A program made the translations under genes and the position numbers. Positions 9,294-16,143 of a stretch of 32,536 bases of DNA are shown piece after piece. Within the stretch, counting starts at the first letter, position 1. Each line of letters begins with the position of its first letter. The stretch spans positions 1 through 32,536 of the forward strand of contig JAUYPJ010000003.1 in NCBI GenBank assembly GCA_030697665.1. The letters are read 5' to 3'. A model generated the notes under the pieces. It had not been told where the DNA came from and ran no database searches. It saw only the letters and a program-made list of their open reading frames with translations. The stretch comes from Candidatus Omnitrophota bacterium. Its GTDB lineage: Bacteria > Omnitrophota > Gorgyraeia > Aquiviventales > Aquiviventaceae.

Positions 9294-10367
9294 ATGAGAA
9301 AAACTGCGGTCTATGAGCAGACGTTATTTCCGGACATCACGGCTGAATTTCCTTCGACACGCTACCAAGGGAGTAAAGCCAAGCTCGTTGAGCGGATTTG
9401 GGAACACATCGCTCACTTAGATTTTTCCACTTGTTTAGATGCGTTCGGTGGGACTGGTTCTATTTCCTTTCGGTTAAAGAAAGCGGGAAAGCAAGTGACG
9501 TACAACGACGTACTCCGCTTCAACTATTACATCGGATTGGCCCTCATCGAAAATGCGCACGTTCGTCTCAACCACACCGAGGTCGATTGGCTCCTTCAGA
9601 GACATCCGAAGACGGTGTATCCATGTGTTGTACAGGACCATTTCCACGACATCTACTTTACCGACGAGGAAAACGCCTGGATCGACCAAACCGTGACGAA
9701 CATTCGGCAGTTGGCCGATCCGTACAAGCTCGCCTTGGCTCTGTTTTCGTTGTGTCAAGCGTGCATGGTGAAGCGACCGTATAATCTCTTTCATCGGAAA
9801 AATCTCTACTTACGGTTGTCAGAAGTCGAGCGTTCTTTCGGAAACAAGACCACGTGGGACAAACCGTTTGATGAGTGGTTTCGCCTCTTTGTCCAAGAGG
9901 CCAATCACGCCGTATTTGATAATGGCCGGATCAATCGTGCACTGAATCTTGATGCTTGCGAGGTGCCGGGGGAGTACGACTTAGTCTATGTCGATACGCC
10001 ATACATCTCCAAGCACGGCGCCGCCGTTGACTACCTGGATTTTTATCACTTCTTGGAAGGGTTAACGATCTATGAGACATGGGACGCGTGCATTGATCGC
10101 AGCTCAAAACACCGCCGTCTGAAGCCGCGTCCCAGCGAATGGAGCGATAGGCGACGGATCTACGACGCATTTGAACGTCTGTTCCGACGCTATCGGGACA
10201 GCATTCTGGTGATCTCATATCGTGGTGATGGAATCCCTTCAGAGCCGGAGTTAGTAAGTTTGCTCAAGCGATATAAGCGTACGGTACACGTTGAGCACTT
10301 CGGCCAGTACAAGTACGTGTTGTCGACGAATCCCGAGGCGAATGAAATCCTTCTCATTGGCACGTGA
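9294..10367 (+). CDS. Adenine-N6 DNA methyltransferase of an EcoRV-like R-M system
   Basis: Class D12 (alpha) N6-adenine methyltransferase, 357 residues. Motif X is STRYQGSKAKLV near residue 20, the AdoMet-binding motif I is LDAFGGTGSISF near residue 46, and the catalytic motif IV reads VDTPYIS near residue 235, a DTPY form of the usual DPPY. It presumably methylates the site cut by the nuclease encoded 20 bases downstream and so protects host DNA. The gene is visibly A+T-richer than archease and rtcB, as expected for transfer. GGAAGA upstream of ATG 9294 is a possible ribosome-binding site. Confidence 0.85.
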   Translation: MRKTAVYEQTLFPDITAEFPSTRYQGSKAKLVERIWEHIAHLDFSTCLDAFGGTGSISFRLKKAGKQVTYNDVLRFNYYIGLALIENAHVRLNHTEVDWLLQRHPKTVYPCVVQDHFHDIYFTDEENAWIDQTVTNIRQLADPYKLALALFSLCQACMVKRPYNLFHRKNLYLRLSEVERSFGNKTTWDKPFDEWFRLFVQEANHAVFDNGRINRALNLDACEVPGEYDLVYVDTPYISKHGAAVDYLDFYHFLEGLTIYETWDACIDRSSKHRRLKPRPSEWSDRRRIYDAFERLFRRYRDSILVISYRGDGIPSEPELVSLLKRYKRTVHVEHFGQYKYVLSTNPEANEILLIGT

Positions 10368-10388
10368 CACTACCGAGTGGCACGTCAC

Positions 10389-11207
10389 ATGACCATGGAG
10401 CGTTTTAGGGAAGATCTCCTGCAGGATTTCGACGAATTCCGTCGGACTCTTGCAACGGATGCGGGCGAGTGGGTTGTAAAGGGATTTATCGATGTCTACA
10501 GGAACATTTACACGATCTCCGTTGATACCAAAGTGGTCTCCAAGATCATTGAGCTGATGCTCTTTCCGGTCATTTCACGGTTTGCCGAAACACACGGTTA
10601 TCGCATGGTGCTCAGCGAGCACCAGAATCACTATCCGGACATCAGCTTCATTGCTACGGATGGCACCAAGATGGCTCTCGACCTTAAGAGCACCTATCGA
10701 ATCGATGCAGAAACGGTGAACGGTTTTACACTGGGCGCCTTCACCGGCTATTTTCGACAACGGCAATCGAGGAAGAACGCCACCTTTCCATATGCTCACT
10801 ACGCTGCGCATTTTGTGCTGGGCATTGTCTATGGGAGGAGTGATCGCGCCATCGATGAGCGACGCATCTACGCCTTAGAGGATCTCATGAACATCGTGTC
10901 GGTGGTGAAGGACTTCGACTTCCTCCTTCATGAAAAGTGGCGCATAGCTGGCACCCGACCGGGAAGTGGAAATACGAAAAACATTGGCTCAGTCACCAAC
11001 CTTCAAGCGCTCATTGAGGGAAAGGGTTCCTTTGCTGCCCATGGCGAAGAGGTGTTTGATGATTACTGGATGAATTACCTGACTGAGGATATGGCAAGGG
11101 CGATTGATTCAAGGGTACCTTATCAGAGCCTTGAGCAATATTGGAAGTGGCGTGATCGTGCGAAGCGTCAACTATCTCGATCGGCAGGCAAGTCCACAAG
11201 AAAATGA
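10389..11207 (+). CDS. Type II restriction endonuclease, EcoRV family (predicted GATATC)
   Basis: 272-residue nuclease closely matching EcoRV (245 residues) along its length. Active site: Glu55 in IIELM, then NHYPD with Asp84 and LDLKSTY with Asp98 and Lys100, the PD...DxK signature. The EcoRV recognition loop GSGNTTNIGS is present as GSGNTKNIGS, which is why GATATC is the predicted site; EcoRV cuts it blunt in the centre. ATG 10389 is chosen for the GAGTGG eight bases upstream; GTG 10377 and ATG 10395 are alternatives. The TGA stop overlaps the rtcB ATG (ATGA). Base composition matches the methyltransferase, not the flanks. Confidence 0.92.
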   Translation: MTMERFREDLLQDFDEFRRTLATDAGEWVVKGFIDVYRNIYTISVDTKVVSKIIELMLFPVISRFAETHGYRMVLSEHQNHYPDISFIATDGTKMALDLKSTYRIDAETVNGFTLGAFTGYFRQRQSRKNATFPYAHYAAHFVLGIVYGRSDRAIDERRIYALEDLMNIVSVVKDFDFLLHEKWRIAGTRPGSGNTKNIGSVTNLQALIEGKGSFAAHGEEVFDDYWMNYLTEDMARAIDSRVPYQSLEQYWKWRDRAKRQLSRSAGKSTRK

Positions 11208-12667
11208 ACGCGCGCGCGTGGCAGGGGCCGCTGGAGAAGCTGGACGACTACCGCTGGCGCATTCCGCAGTCGTATGACCGGGGCATGCGCGTGCCGGGGC
11301 TCATCTTCGCCGACGAGAAGCTGCTCAAAGACATTACCCGCGACGAATCGCTCCAGCAGGTCGCCAACGTCGCCCACCTGCCGGGGATCGTCACGGCCTC
11401 GATGGCGATGCCAGACATTCATTGGGGCTATGGAGCACCGATTGGCGGCGTGGCCGCTATGGATCCGGAAGCTGAAGGCGTCATCTCGCCGGGTATGGTA
11501 GGGTACGACATCAACTGCGGCGTCCGATTGATGCGCACCGACCTGACGGAAGAGGAGGTCAGGCCGAAGCTGCGCACGCTGATCGCCGCCCTCTTCAACA
11601 CGATCCCCTGCGGGGTAGGCATGAGCGGGGACATCCGCTTCACGGTCAAGGAAGCGCCACAGGTCATGACACAGGGCGCGCACTGGGCGGTGGCGCGGGG
11701 CTATGGCGTGGTGGCGGACCTTGAGCATACGGAATCGCAGGGGGCGCTGGAAGGCGCCGATCCGGAGATGGTGTCCGAGCGCGCCGTGCAGCGCGGCAAG
11801 GACCAACTGGGCACGCTCGGCTCCGGCAACCATTTCCTGGAGGTGCAGGTCGTCGAGACCGTGTTCGATCCGGACGTCGCCGAGGTCTTCGGCCTGCGGC
11901 CGGGCGACGTGACCGTGATGATGCATTCAGGCTCCCGCGGATTTGGCTACCAGGTCTGCGACGATTATCTCGACGTGATGGAGCGGGCCATGCGGGAGTA
12001 TGGGATTGCCGTGCCCGACCGACAACTCGCCTGCGTGCCCATCACGTCCGAGGAGGGCCAGCGTTACCTGGGCGCGATTCGCTGCGCGGCCAACTTCGCC
12101 TGGGCCAACCGGCAGTGCCTGATGCACCTGGTGCGGCGGGCGTTCGAGCAGGTCTTTGGCAAAAGCTGGCAGCAGCTCGGCCTGCAGCTCATCTACGACG
12201 TGGCCCACAACATCGCCAAGTTTGAGCGCTATCCCGTGGACGGCAAGGAACGGCTGCTGTGCGTGCACCGTAAGGGCGCGACACGGGCCTTCCCTCCTGG
12301 CCATCCGGAGATCCCGGAGGATTACCGCTCGGTAGGTCAACCGGTCATCATCCCAGGGGACATGGGGCGTTACTCGTATCTCCTCGTTGGGGCCCAGGGC
12401 GCGATGGAGGAAACGTTCGGGACTGTGTGTCATGGCGCAGGGCGGACGATGTCGCGCACGGCGGCGGTCCGCGAGGCGGCAGGGCGGTCCATTGAGCAGG
12501 AACTGGCAGGCCAGGGTATCGTCGTGATGGGACGCGGCCGGAAGGGCATTGCGGAGGAGCAGCCCAAGGCCTACAAGGATGTCAACGACGTGGTGCACGT
12601 GGTCCACGCGGCCGGCCTGGCCAAGCGCGTCGTTCGGATGCGGCCGCTCGGGGTGATCAAAGGATAA
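11204..12667 (+). CDS. rtcB: RNA-splicing ligase RtcB
   Basis: GTP- and Mn-dependent ligase that joins 2',3'-cyclic phosphate or 3'-phosphate ends to 5'-OH ends in RNA repair. The 487-residue protein has DIHWGYGAPIGGVAA, GYDINCGVRL with metal ligands Asp102 and Cys105, GSGNHFLEVQ, HSGSRGFGYQV, VAHNIAK, HRKGATRAFPPG, PGDMGRYSYLLVG and CHGAGRTMSR with the guanylylated His410. It starts by ATGA overlap with the restriction nuclease gene and is therefore probably translated from the R-M transcript; its partner archease is encoded upstream of the R-M pair. Confidence 0.96.
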   Translation: MNARAWQGPLEKLDDYRWRIPQSYDRGMRVPGLIFADEKLLKDITRDESLQQVANVAHLPGIVTASMAMPDIHWGYGAPIGGVAAMDPEAEGVISPGMVGYDINCGVRLMRTDLTEEEVRPKLRTLIAALFNTIPCGVGMSGDIRFTVKEAPQVMTQGAHWAVARGYGVVADLEHTESQGALEGADPEMVSERAVQRGKDQLGTLGSGNHFLEVQVVETVFDPDVAEVFGLRPGDVTVMMHSGSRGFGYQVCDDYLDVMERAMREYGIAVPDRQLACVPITSEEGQRYLGAIRCAANFAWANRQCLMHLVRRAFEQVFGKSWQQLGLQLIYDVAHNIAKFERYPVDGKERLLCVHRKGATRAFPPGHPEIPEDYRSVGQPVIIPGDMGRYSYLLVGAQGAMEETFGTVCHGAGRTMSRTAAVREAAGRSIEQELAGQGIVVMGRGRKGIAEEQPKAYKDVNDVVHVVHAAGLAKRVVRMRPLGVIKG

Positions 12668-12669
12668 GG

Positions 12670-12693
12670 CAGTCCATAGTCGATAGTCCATAG
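12670..12693. repeat. AGTCCATAGTCGATAGTCCATAG repeat before serS
   Basis: Three near copies of AGTCSAT in the 30-base gap between rtcB and serS; the same phrase with C for T lies upstream of lpxB. It leaves no room for a normal ribosome-binding site before the serS ATG. Confidence 0.6.
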
Positions 12694-12697
12694 ACAA

Positions 12698-14005
12698 ATG
12701 GTTGACCCCAAACTCCTACGAGATCACCCAGAGGTCATTCGGGAAGCGCTCAAGAAACGTGGCATAGATCCGGAGAAGCTACAGTTAGGGTTAGACGCGC
12801 CCCATACAAACCCAACGACATTTGAGGCGCTTGTTCAGGGAGAGCGGAATCGTCGTGCAAAGATAGTAGATTTTGATAATGTCCGTCGCCAACTTAAAGA
12901 ACAATCAGAGTCTTTTGGGAGAGAGAAGGCTGCTGGCAAACGCACAGCCCCACCAACAGAGCTCAAAGAGTTATCGGATCAGGCCGCAAGGCTCGAGCAA
13001 CAAGTAAAAACAGAAGAAGCGGAATTCTCAAAGCTCGTTTCGTGGCTCCCGAACATCCCGCACGAGTCGGTGCCGGTCGGGGATGCGACCAAGAACGGGA
13101 TTGGGCAGCCGATTGGCGAACAACCGACCTTCTCTTTCACCCCAAAGACACACATGGAGTTGGCTGAGCAGCTTGGCCTGATCGATTTTGCCAGGGCCGC
13201 AAAGATCACCGGCTCGCACTTTCCGCTCTTCACGGGTCAAGGGGCGCGTTTGGAGCGGGCACTGATCAACTGGATGCTGGATGTCCATACCAAGGAGCAC
13301 GGCTATACGGAGGTCTCACCACCGTTCCTGGTCAACCGGTCCTCCATGTTTGGGACCGGGCAACTGCCGAAGTTCAAGGAGGACATGTATCACCTCAAGG
13401 ACGACGACCTCTTCCTCGTGCCGACTGCCGAGGTGCCGGTGACGAACCTCCATCGGGATGAGATCCTCGAGGAGGGCCGATTGCCTCTGAGGTATACGGC
13501 GTACACCCCCTGTTTCAGACGCGAAGCCGGCTCCTATGGCAAGGAGACCAAGGGGCTGATCCGCGTCCATCAGTTTGACAAGGTGGAGCTCGTCAAGTTC
13601 ACGACCCCCGAAACGTCCTACGGTGAGTTGGACCAATTGGTCAAGAATGCAGAGACCATCCTCCAGCGGTTGGGGTTGCACTATCGCGTGGTGTGCTTGT
13701 CCACCGGTGAGTTAGGGTTTGCGGCGGCCAAGTGCTATGACCTGGAGGCCTGGGCACCGGGGCTGAATCAGTTTCTTGAAGTGTCGAGCTGCAGCAACTT
13801 CGAAGCCTTTCAGTCCCGTCGGGCGAACATCCGCTACCGTCAGGCCTCGACGAAGAAGGTGGCGCACGTGCATACTTTGAACGGTTCCGGGGTGGCGCTG
13901 GCGAGGACGCTGATCTGTTTGTTGGAGACCTACCAGCAAGCGGACGGTCGCGTGGGAGTGCCCGAGCCGCTCCGACCCTACCTCGATGGGCAAACACACC
14001 TTTAA
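12698..14005 (+). CDS. serS: Seryl-tRNA synthetase
   Basis: Class II synthetase, 435 residues, charging tRNA-Ser. The N-terminal long coiled-coil arm (about residues 1-110) grips the long variable arm of tRNA-Ser; the catalytic domain shows motif 2 PCFRREAGSYG, the serine-site TAEVPVTNLH, and motif 3 LNGSGVALARTLICLLE. Four tRNA-Ser genes lie within 2.2 kb downstream. The first 320 or so bases are noticeably A+T-richer than the catalytic part, which hints at a mosaic gene. ATG 12698 lacks a Shine-Dalgarno. Confidence 0.96.
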   Translation: MVDPKLLRDHPEVIREALKKRGIDPEKLQLGLDAPHTNPTTFEALVQGERNRRAKIVDFDNVRRQLKEQSESFGREKAAGKRTAPPTELKELSDQAARLEQQVKTEEAEFSKLVSWLPNIPHESVPVGDATKNGIGQPIGEQPTFSFTPKTHMELAEQLGLIDFARAAKITGSHFPLFTGQGARLERALINWMLDVHTKEHGYTEVSPPFLVNRSSMFGTGQLPKFKEDMYHLKDDDLFLVPTAEVPVTNLHRDEILEEGRLPLRYTAYTPCFRREAGSYGKETKGLIRVHQFDKVELVKFTTPETSYGELDQLVKNAETILQRLGLHYRVVCLSTGELGFAAAKCYDLEAWAPGLNQFLEVSSCSNFEAFQSRRANIRYRQASTKKVAHVHTLNGSGVALARTLICLLETYQQADGRVGVPEPLRPYLDGQTHL

Positions 14006-14699
14006 CTTCTCCGCGCTTCTCGGTCGGTTCCTCAAGGTCGTCATGGTGGCGGTGGTCATGCCGCTGGCGATCGGGCTGTTCACGGGCATTCGTGAGCAGC
14101 TCGCGCTCGTGAGCGCCTCAGGTGAGGCGGCGTTTCAGCAGTGGGTGACGTGGGGCTTTGTGAGCTACGTGGGGTTTCACACGCTGCTCTATCGTCCTGT
14201 GACGCTCTTTCGGGCAAGCCGCCGACTCTTCTCCACGCTGGCGCTCTGGCTCTTTGGCGGTCAGGTCTCCAGCGTGGACCGCTCCGCCGGAGGCAACGGC
14301 AGAGACACTGCGCGCAAGGCGGCAGGGCAGGGCTCAACGCTGGTGGCCTTCAGCCCCTATGTCGTGCCGCTCTCCACGGTGCTGGTCTGCGTCGTCGGAT
14401 GGCTCGTGGGCCGGTGGGTCGAGCGGCGGTTTGTGGACGGCCCCGTCGGCGTGCTCATTGGAGCGACGATCGCCTTTCACTGGCTCATGACCGCCGATGA
14501 GCTGCAACAGCAGCGACAGCGATGGCGCGTCGAAACCTACCTCCTGGCCATTGGCCTGGTCTTCGTGGTGACGCTGCTCATTGGCGCCGCCTGTTTGCCG
14601 CTGGCGGTGCCGGGGTTCTCCGTTGGGCAGGCGGTCGCCGACGGCGTTGCGCGCGCGCAGGCCGTCTACACGACGCTGCTCCAGCGGTTGTTCTTTTAA
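13986..14699 (+). CDS. Integral membrane protein of unknown function
   Basis: I do not recognise the family. The 237-residue product has about five hydrophobic segments: VVMVAVVMPLAIGLF (near residue 20), WGFVSYVGFHTLLY (near 55), VVPLSTVLVCVVGWLVG (near 130), GVLIGATIAFHWLM (near 155) and LLAIGLVFVVTLLIGAACL (near 185), with a short basic/Gly-rich loop after the second. The start overlaps the end of serS by 20 bases, so it is probably co-transcribed with it, and tRNA-Ser(UGA) follows 11 bases after the stop. Confidence 0.75.
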   Translation: MGKHTFNFSALLGRFLKVVMVAVVMPLAIGLFTGIREQLALVSASGEAAFQQWVTWGFVSYVGFHTLLYRPVTLFRASRRLFSTLALWLFGGQVSSVDRSAGGNGRDTARKAAGQGSTLVAFSPYVVPLSTVLVCVVGWLVGRWVERRFVDGPVGVLIGATIAFHWLMTADELQQQRQRWRVETYLLAIGLVFVVTLLIGAACLPLAVPGFSVGQAVADGVARAQAVYTTLLQRLFF

Positions 14700-14710
14700 T
14701 CACTTCGTTA

Positions 14711-14797
14711 GGAGGAGTGGCTGAGTGGCCGAAAGCAGCGGTCTTGAAAACCGCCGTCCACGCAAGTGGACCGTAGGTTCGAATCCTACCTCCTCCG
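14711..14797 (+). tRNA. tRNA-Ser (anticodon TGA)
   Basis: 87 bases: acceptor GGAGGAG/CTCCTCC, anticodon stem GCGGT/ACCGC with loop CTTGAAA, long variable arm GTCCAC-GCAA-GTGGAC, T arm GTAGG-TTCGAAT-CCTAC, discriminator G. No encoded CCA. Confidence 0.97.
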
Positions 14798-14948
14798 CGT
14801 TCTTTCTCCTGCATGAGGTAGGATTCGAAGGGAGCGGCGAGCCCCAGCTGGACGCGACGACAGGAGCGTCGCGACCGTCGAGCCGCGGGCGGCCACCGCA
14901 GTTGCGAGCATCAGCGAGCAACGGAGGGGCCGAATCCTACCTCCTCCG
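14778..14948 (+). repeat. tRNA-Ser(UGA) end, inverted copy and direct copy
   Basis: TTCGAATCCTACCTC in the tRNA (14778-14792) has a perfect 15-bp inverted copy at 14815-14829. The terminal 18 bases of the tRNA, CGAATCCTACCTCCTCCG (14780-14797), recur exactly at 14931-14948, 151 bases on. The interior holds GCGACG/CGTCGC and GTTGC/GCAAC hairpins and no gene. Confidence 0.8.
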
Positions 14949-14980
14949 TCGAGTTTCCTGACACCGAGTAGCCGTTGGCT

Positions 14981-15067
14981 GGAGAGGTATCCAAGTGGTT
15001 GACGGAGCCGCTCTCGAAAAGCGGTAGGGCCGCAAGGCCCTCGTGGGTTCGAATCCCACCCTCTCCG
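14981..15067 (+). tRNA. tRNA-Ser (anticodon CGA)
   Basis: 87 bases: acceptor GGAGAGG/CCTCTCC, anticodon stem CCGCT/AGCGG with loop CTCGAAA, variable arm AGGGCC-GCAA-GGCCCT, T arm GTGGG-TTCGAAT-CCCAC, discriminator G. The trailer carries only a degenerate inverted copy (GGTGAATTCGAA, 15083-15094), directly followed by the next tRNA. Confidence 0.97.
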
Positions 15068-15094
15068 TTCTGTCTCAGCTCAGGTGAATTCGAA

Positions 15095-15184
15095 GGAGAG
15101 GTCGCGTAGTGGCCGAGCGCACGCGCCTGGAAAGCGTGTAGGCCCCCACAAGGGGTCTCGTGGGTTCGAATCCCACCCTCTCCG
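15095..15184 (+). tRNA. tRNA-Ser (anticodon GGA)
   Basis: 90 bases: acceptor GGAGAGG/CCTCTCC, anticodon stem CGCGC/GCGTG with loop CTGGAAA, variable arm built on CCCC-acaa-GGGG, T arm GTGGG/CCCAC, discriminator G. Confidence 0.96.
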
Positions 15185-15430
15185 TTTGTTCTCACGCATT
15201 GGTGGGATTCGAGGCGGGCGGTGACCGGCGACTCGGCCCTAGCTGGAGTTAAGCCGAGGAGTCCCGAGCGAAGCGAGGGAAGCGAGCGTCCCTCGACCTG
15301 CGGTCTCGGGATCGTCGCCCAGGATGGTGAGGGCGACGAGAGGCACCGACGACTGAGCCGGACACCACGCCGTAGGCGAGGTCGGCGAAGGAGTCCCGAA
15401 GGCGCAGCCGGAGGGAATCCCACCCTCTCC
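15166..15430 (+). repeat. tRNA-Ser(GGA) end, inverted copy and direct copy
   Basis: TCGAATCCCACC (15166-15177) is repeated inverted at 15201-15212. The last 16 bases before the discriminator, GAATCCCACCCTCTCC (15168-15183), recur at 15415-15430, 247 bases on. The interior contains the 132-bp repeat (15213-15344) and a second TCCCGAAGGCGCAGCCGGA-type palindrome. Confidence 0.8.
15213..15344. repeat. 132-bp exact repeat, copy 1
   Basis: Identical to 16237-16368, exactly 1024 bases downstream. It contains GACTCGGC pairing with GCCGAGgaGTC, the palindrome TCCCGAGCGAAGCGAGGGA pairing with TCCCTC...CTCGGGA, and a 9-bp hairpin TCGTCGCCC / GGGCGACGA. Stems cross each other. No plausible coding potential. 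Confidence 0.85.
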
Positions 15431-15443
15431 ATCGACGTCATTG

Positions 15444-15452
15444 TGGTAAGAT
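15444..15452 (+). promoter_or_regulatory. Extended -10 promoter for tRNA-Arg
   Basis: TGGTAAGAT at 15444-15452; the tRNA begins 10 bases later. No recognisable -35. Confidence 0.45.
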
Positions 15453-15461
15453 ACAAGATTC

Positions 15462-15538
15462 GCGCCCATAGCTCAATTGGATAGAGCGTCGGCCTGCGGA
15501 GCCGAAGGTTGGTGGTTCGATCCCACCTGGGCGCACCA
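15462..15538 (+). tRNA. tRNA-Arg (anticodon GCG), CCA encoded
   Basis: Acceptor GCGCCCA/TGGGCGC, D arm GCTC/GAGC, anticodon stem TCGGC/GCCGA with loop CTGCGGA, so the wobble base is G34 rather than the A34 of most bacterial tRNA-Arg(ACG). T arm GGTGG-TTCGATC-CCACC, discriminator A followed by an encoded CCA, unlike the other tRNAs here. It lies 35 bases upstream of the TadA-like gene. Confidence 0.95.
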
Positions 15539-15573
15539 CATACGAGGCACCACACAGGCGCGATTGTTGAACG

Positions 15574-16035
15574 ATGGCGACGAAGGTTGACGAGCAGTAC
15601 ATGCGGGAGGCGCTCAAGGAGGCCGAGCAGGCGTTGGCTTCCTCCAAGGATCAACCGATCGGCGCGGTCATCGTCCACAGCGGGCGCGTGATCGCCCGCG
15701 CCCATCACCAGGTGAGGCTCCTGCGGGACCCGACGGCGCACGCCACGGTCATCGCCATCACCCAAGCCGCGAATGCCCTGCAATCGGACCAGCTCTCCGA
15801 GGCGATCGTGTACGTCACCCAGGAGCCCTGTGCCATGTGTGTCGGGGCGCTCTTCTTGAGCGGGGTGTCTCGTGTGGTCCTTGGCGCCCCTGACCCCAAG
15901 CGGGGGGCGTGCGGGTCGGTGGTCGATCTCACGGGTCATGAGCGCTTGAACCGTCGGCTGGTCGTGGTGAAAGAGGTGCTCGCCGGAGAGTGTCACGCGC
16001 TCCTGCGCAAAGCCGTGGCGAGAGCTGAGGCGTAG
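15574..16035 (+). CDS. TadA-like deaminase-fold protein lacking the catalytic Glu
   Basis: 153-residue member of the tRNA adenosine deaminase (TadA) family, which normally converts A34 to inosine in tRNA-Arg(ACG). Zinc ligands are intact: His56 in PTAHAT, Cys86 and Cys89 in EPCAMC. The family motif HAE, whose Glu shuttles the proton in catalysis, reads HAT (Thr58; codon ACG at 15745), and the substrate-contacting Asn of the GWNRP segment is replaced (AHHQV). It is therefore probably not an A-to-I deaminase. The tRNA-Arg gene immediately upstream has a G34 anticodon needing no editing. A non-catalytic tRNA-binding role like eukaryotic ADAT3, or decay, are both possible. A divergent deaminase of another substrate is unlikely without the Glu. 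Confidence 0.88.
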   Translation: MATKVDEQYMREALKEAEQALASSKDQPIGAVIVHSGRVIARAHHQVRLLRDPTAHATVIAITQAANALQSDQLSEAIVYVTQEPCAMCVGALFLSGVSRVVLGAPDPKRGACGSVVDLTGHERLNRRLVVVKEVLAGECHALLRKAVARAEA

Positions 16036-16051
16036 TCGTCTTTCACGGAGT

Positions 16052-16143
16052 GGAGAGGTGGCAGAGCATGGCCGATTGCAGCTTCCTGCTAAGAAGCTAG
16101 CCTGCCAAAAGCGGGCTCCTGGGTTCGAATCCCAGCCTCTCCG
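16052..16143 (+). tRNA. tRNA-Ser (anticodon GCT)
   Basis: 92 bases: acceptor GGAGAGG/CCTCTCC, anticodon stem GCTTC/GAAGC with loop CTGCTAA, long variable arm AGCCTGCC-aaaa-GCGGGCT, T arm CTGGG-TTCGAAT-CCCAG, discriminator G. Confidence 0.96.
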
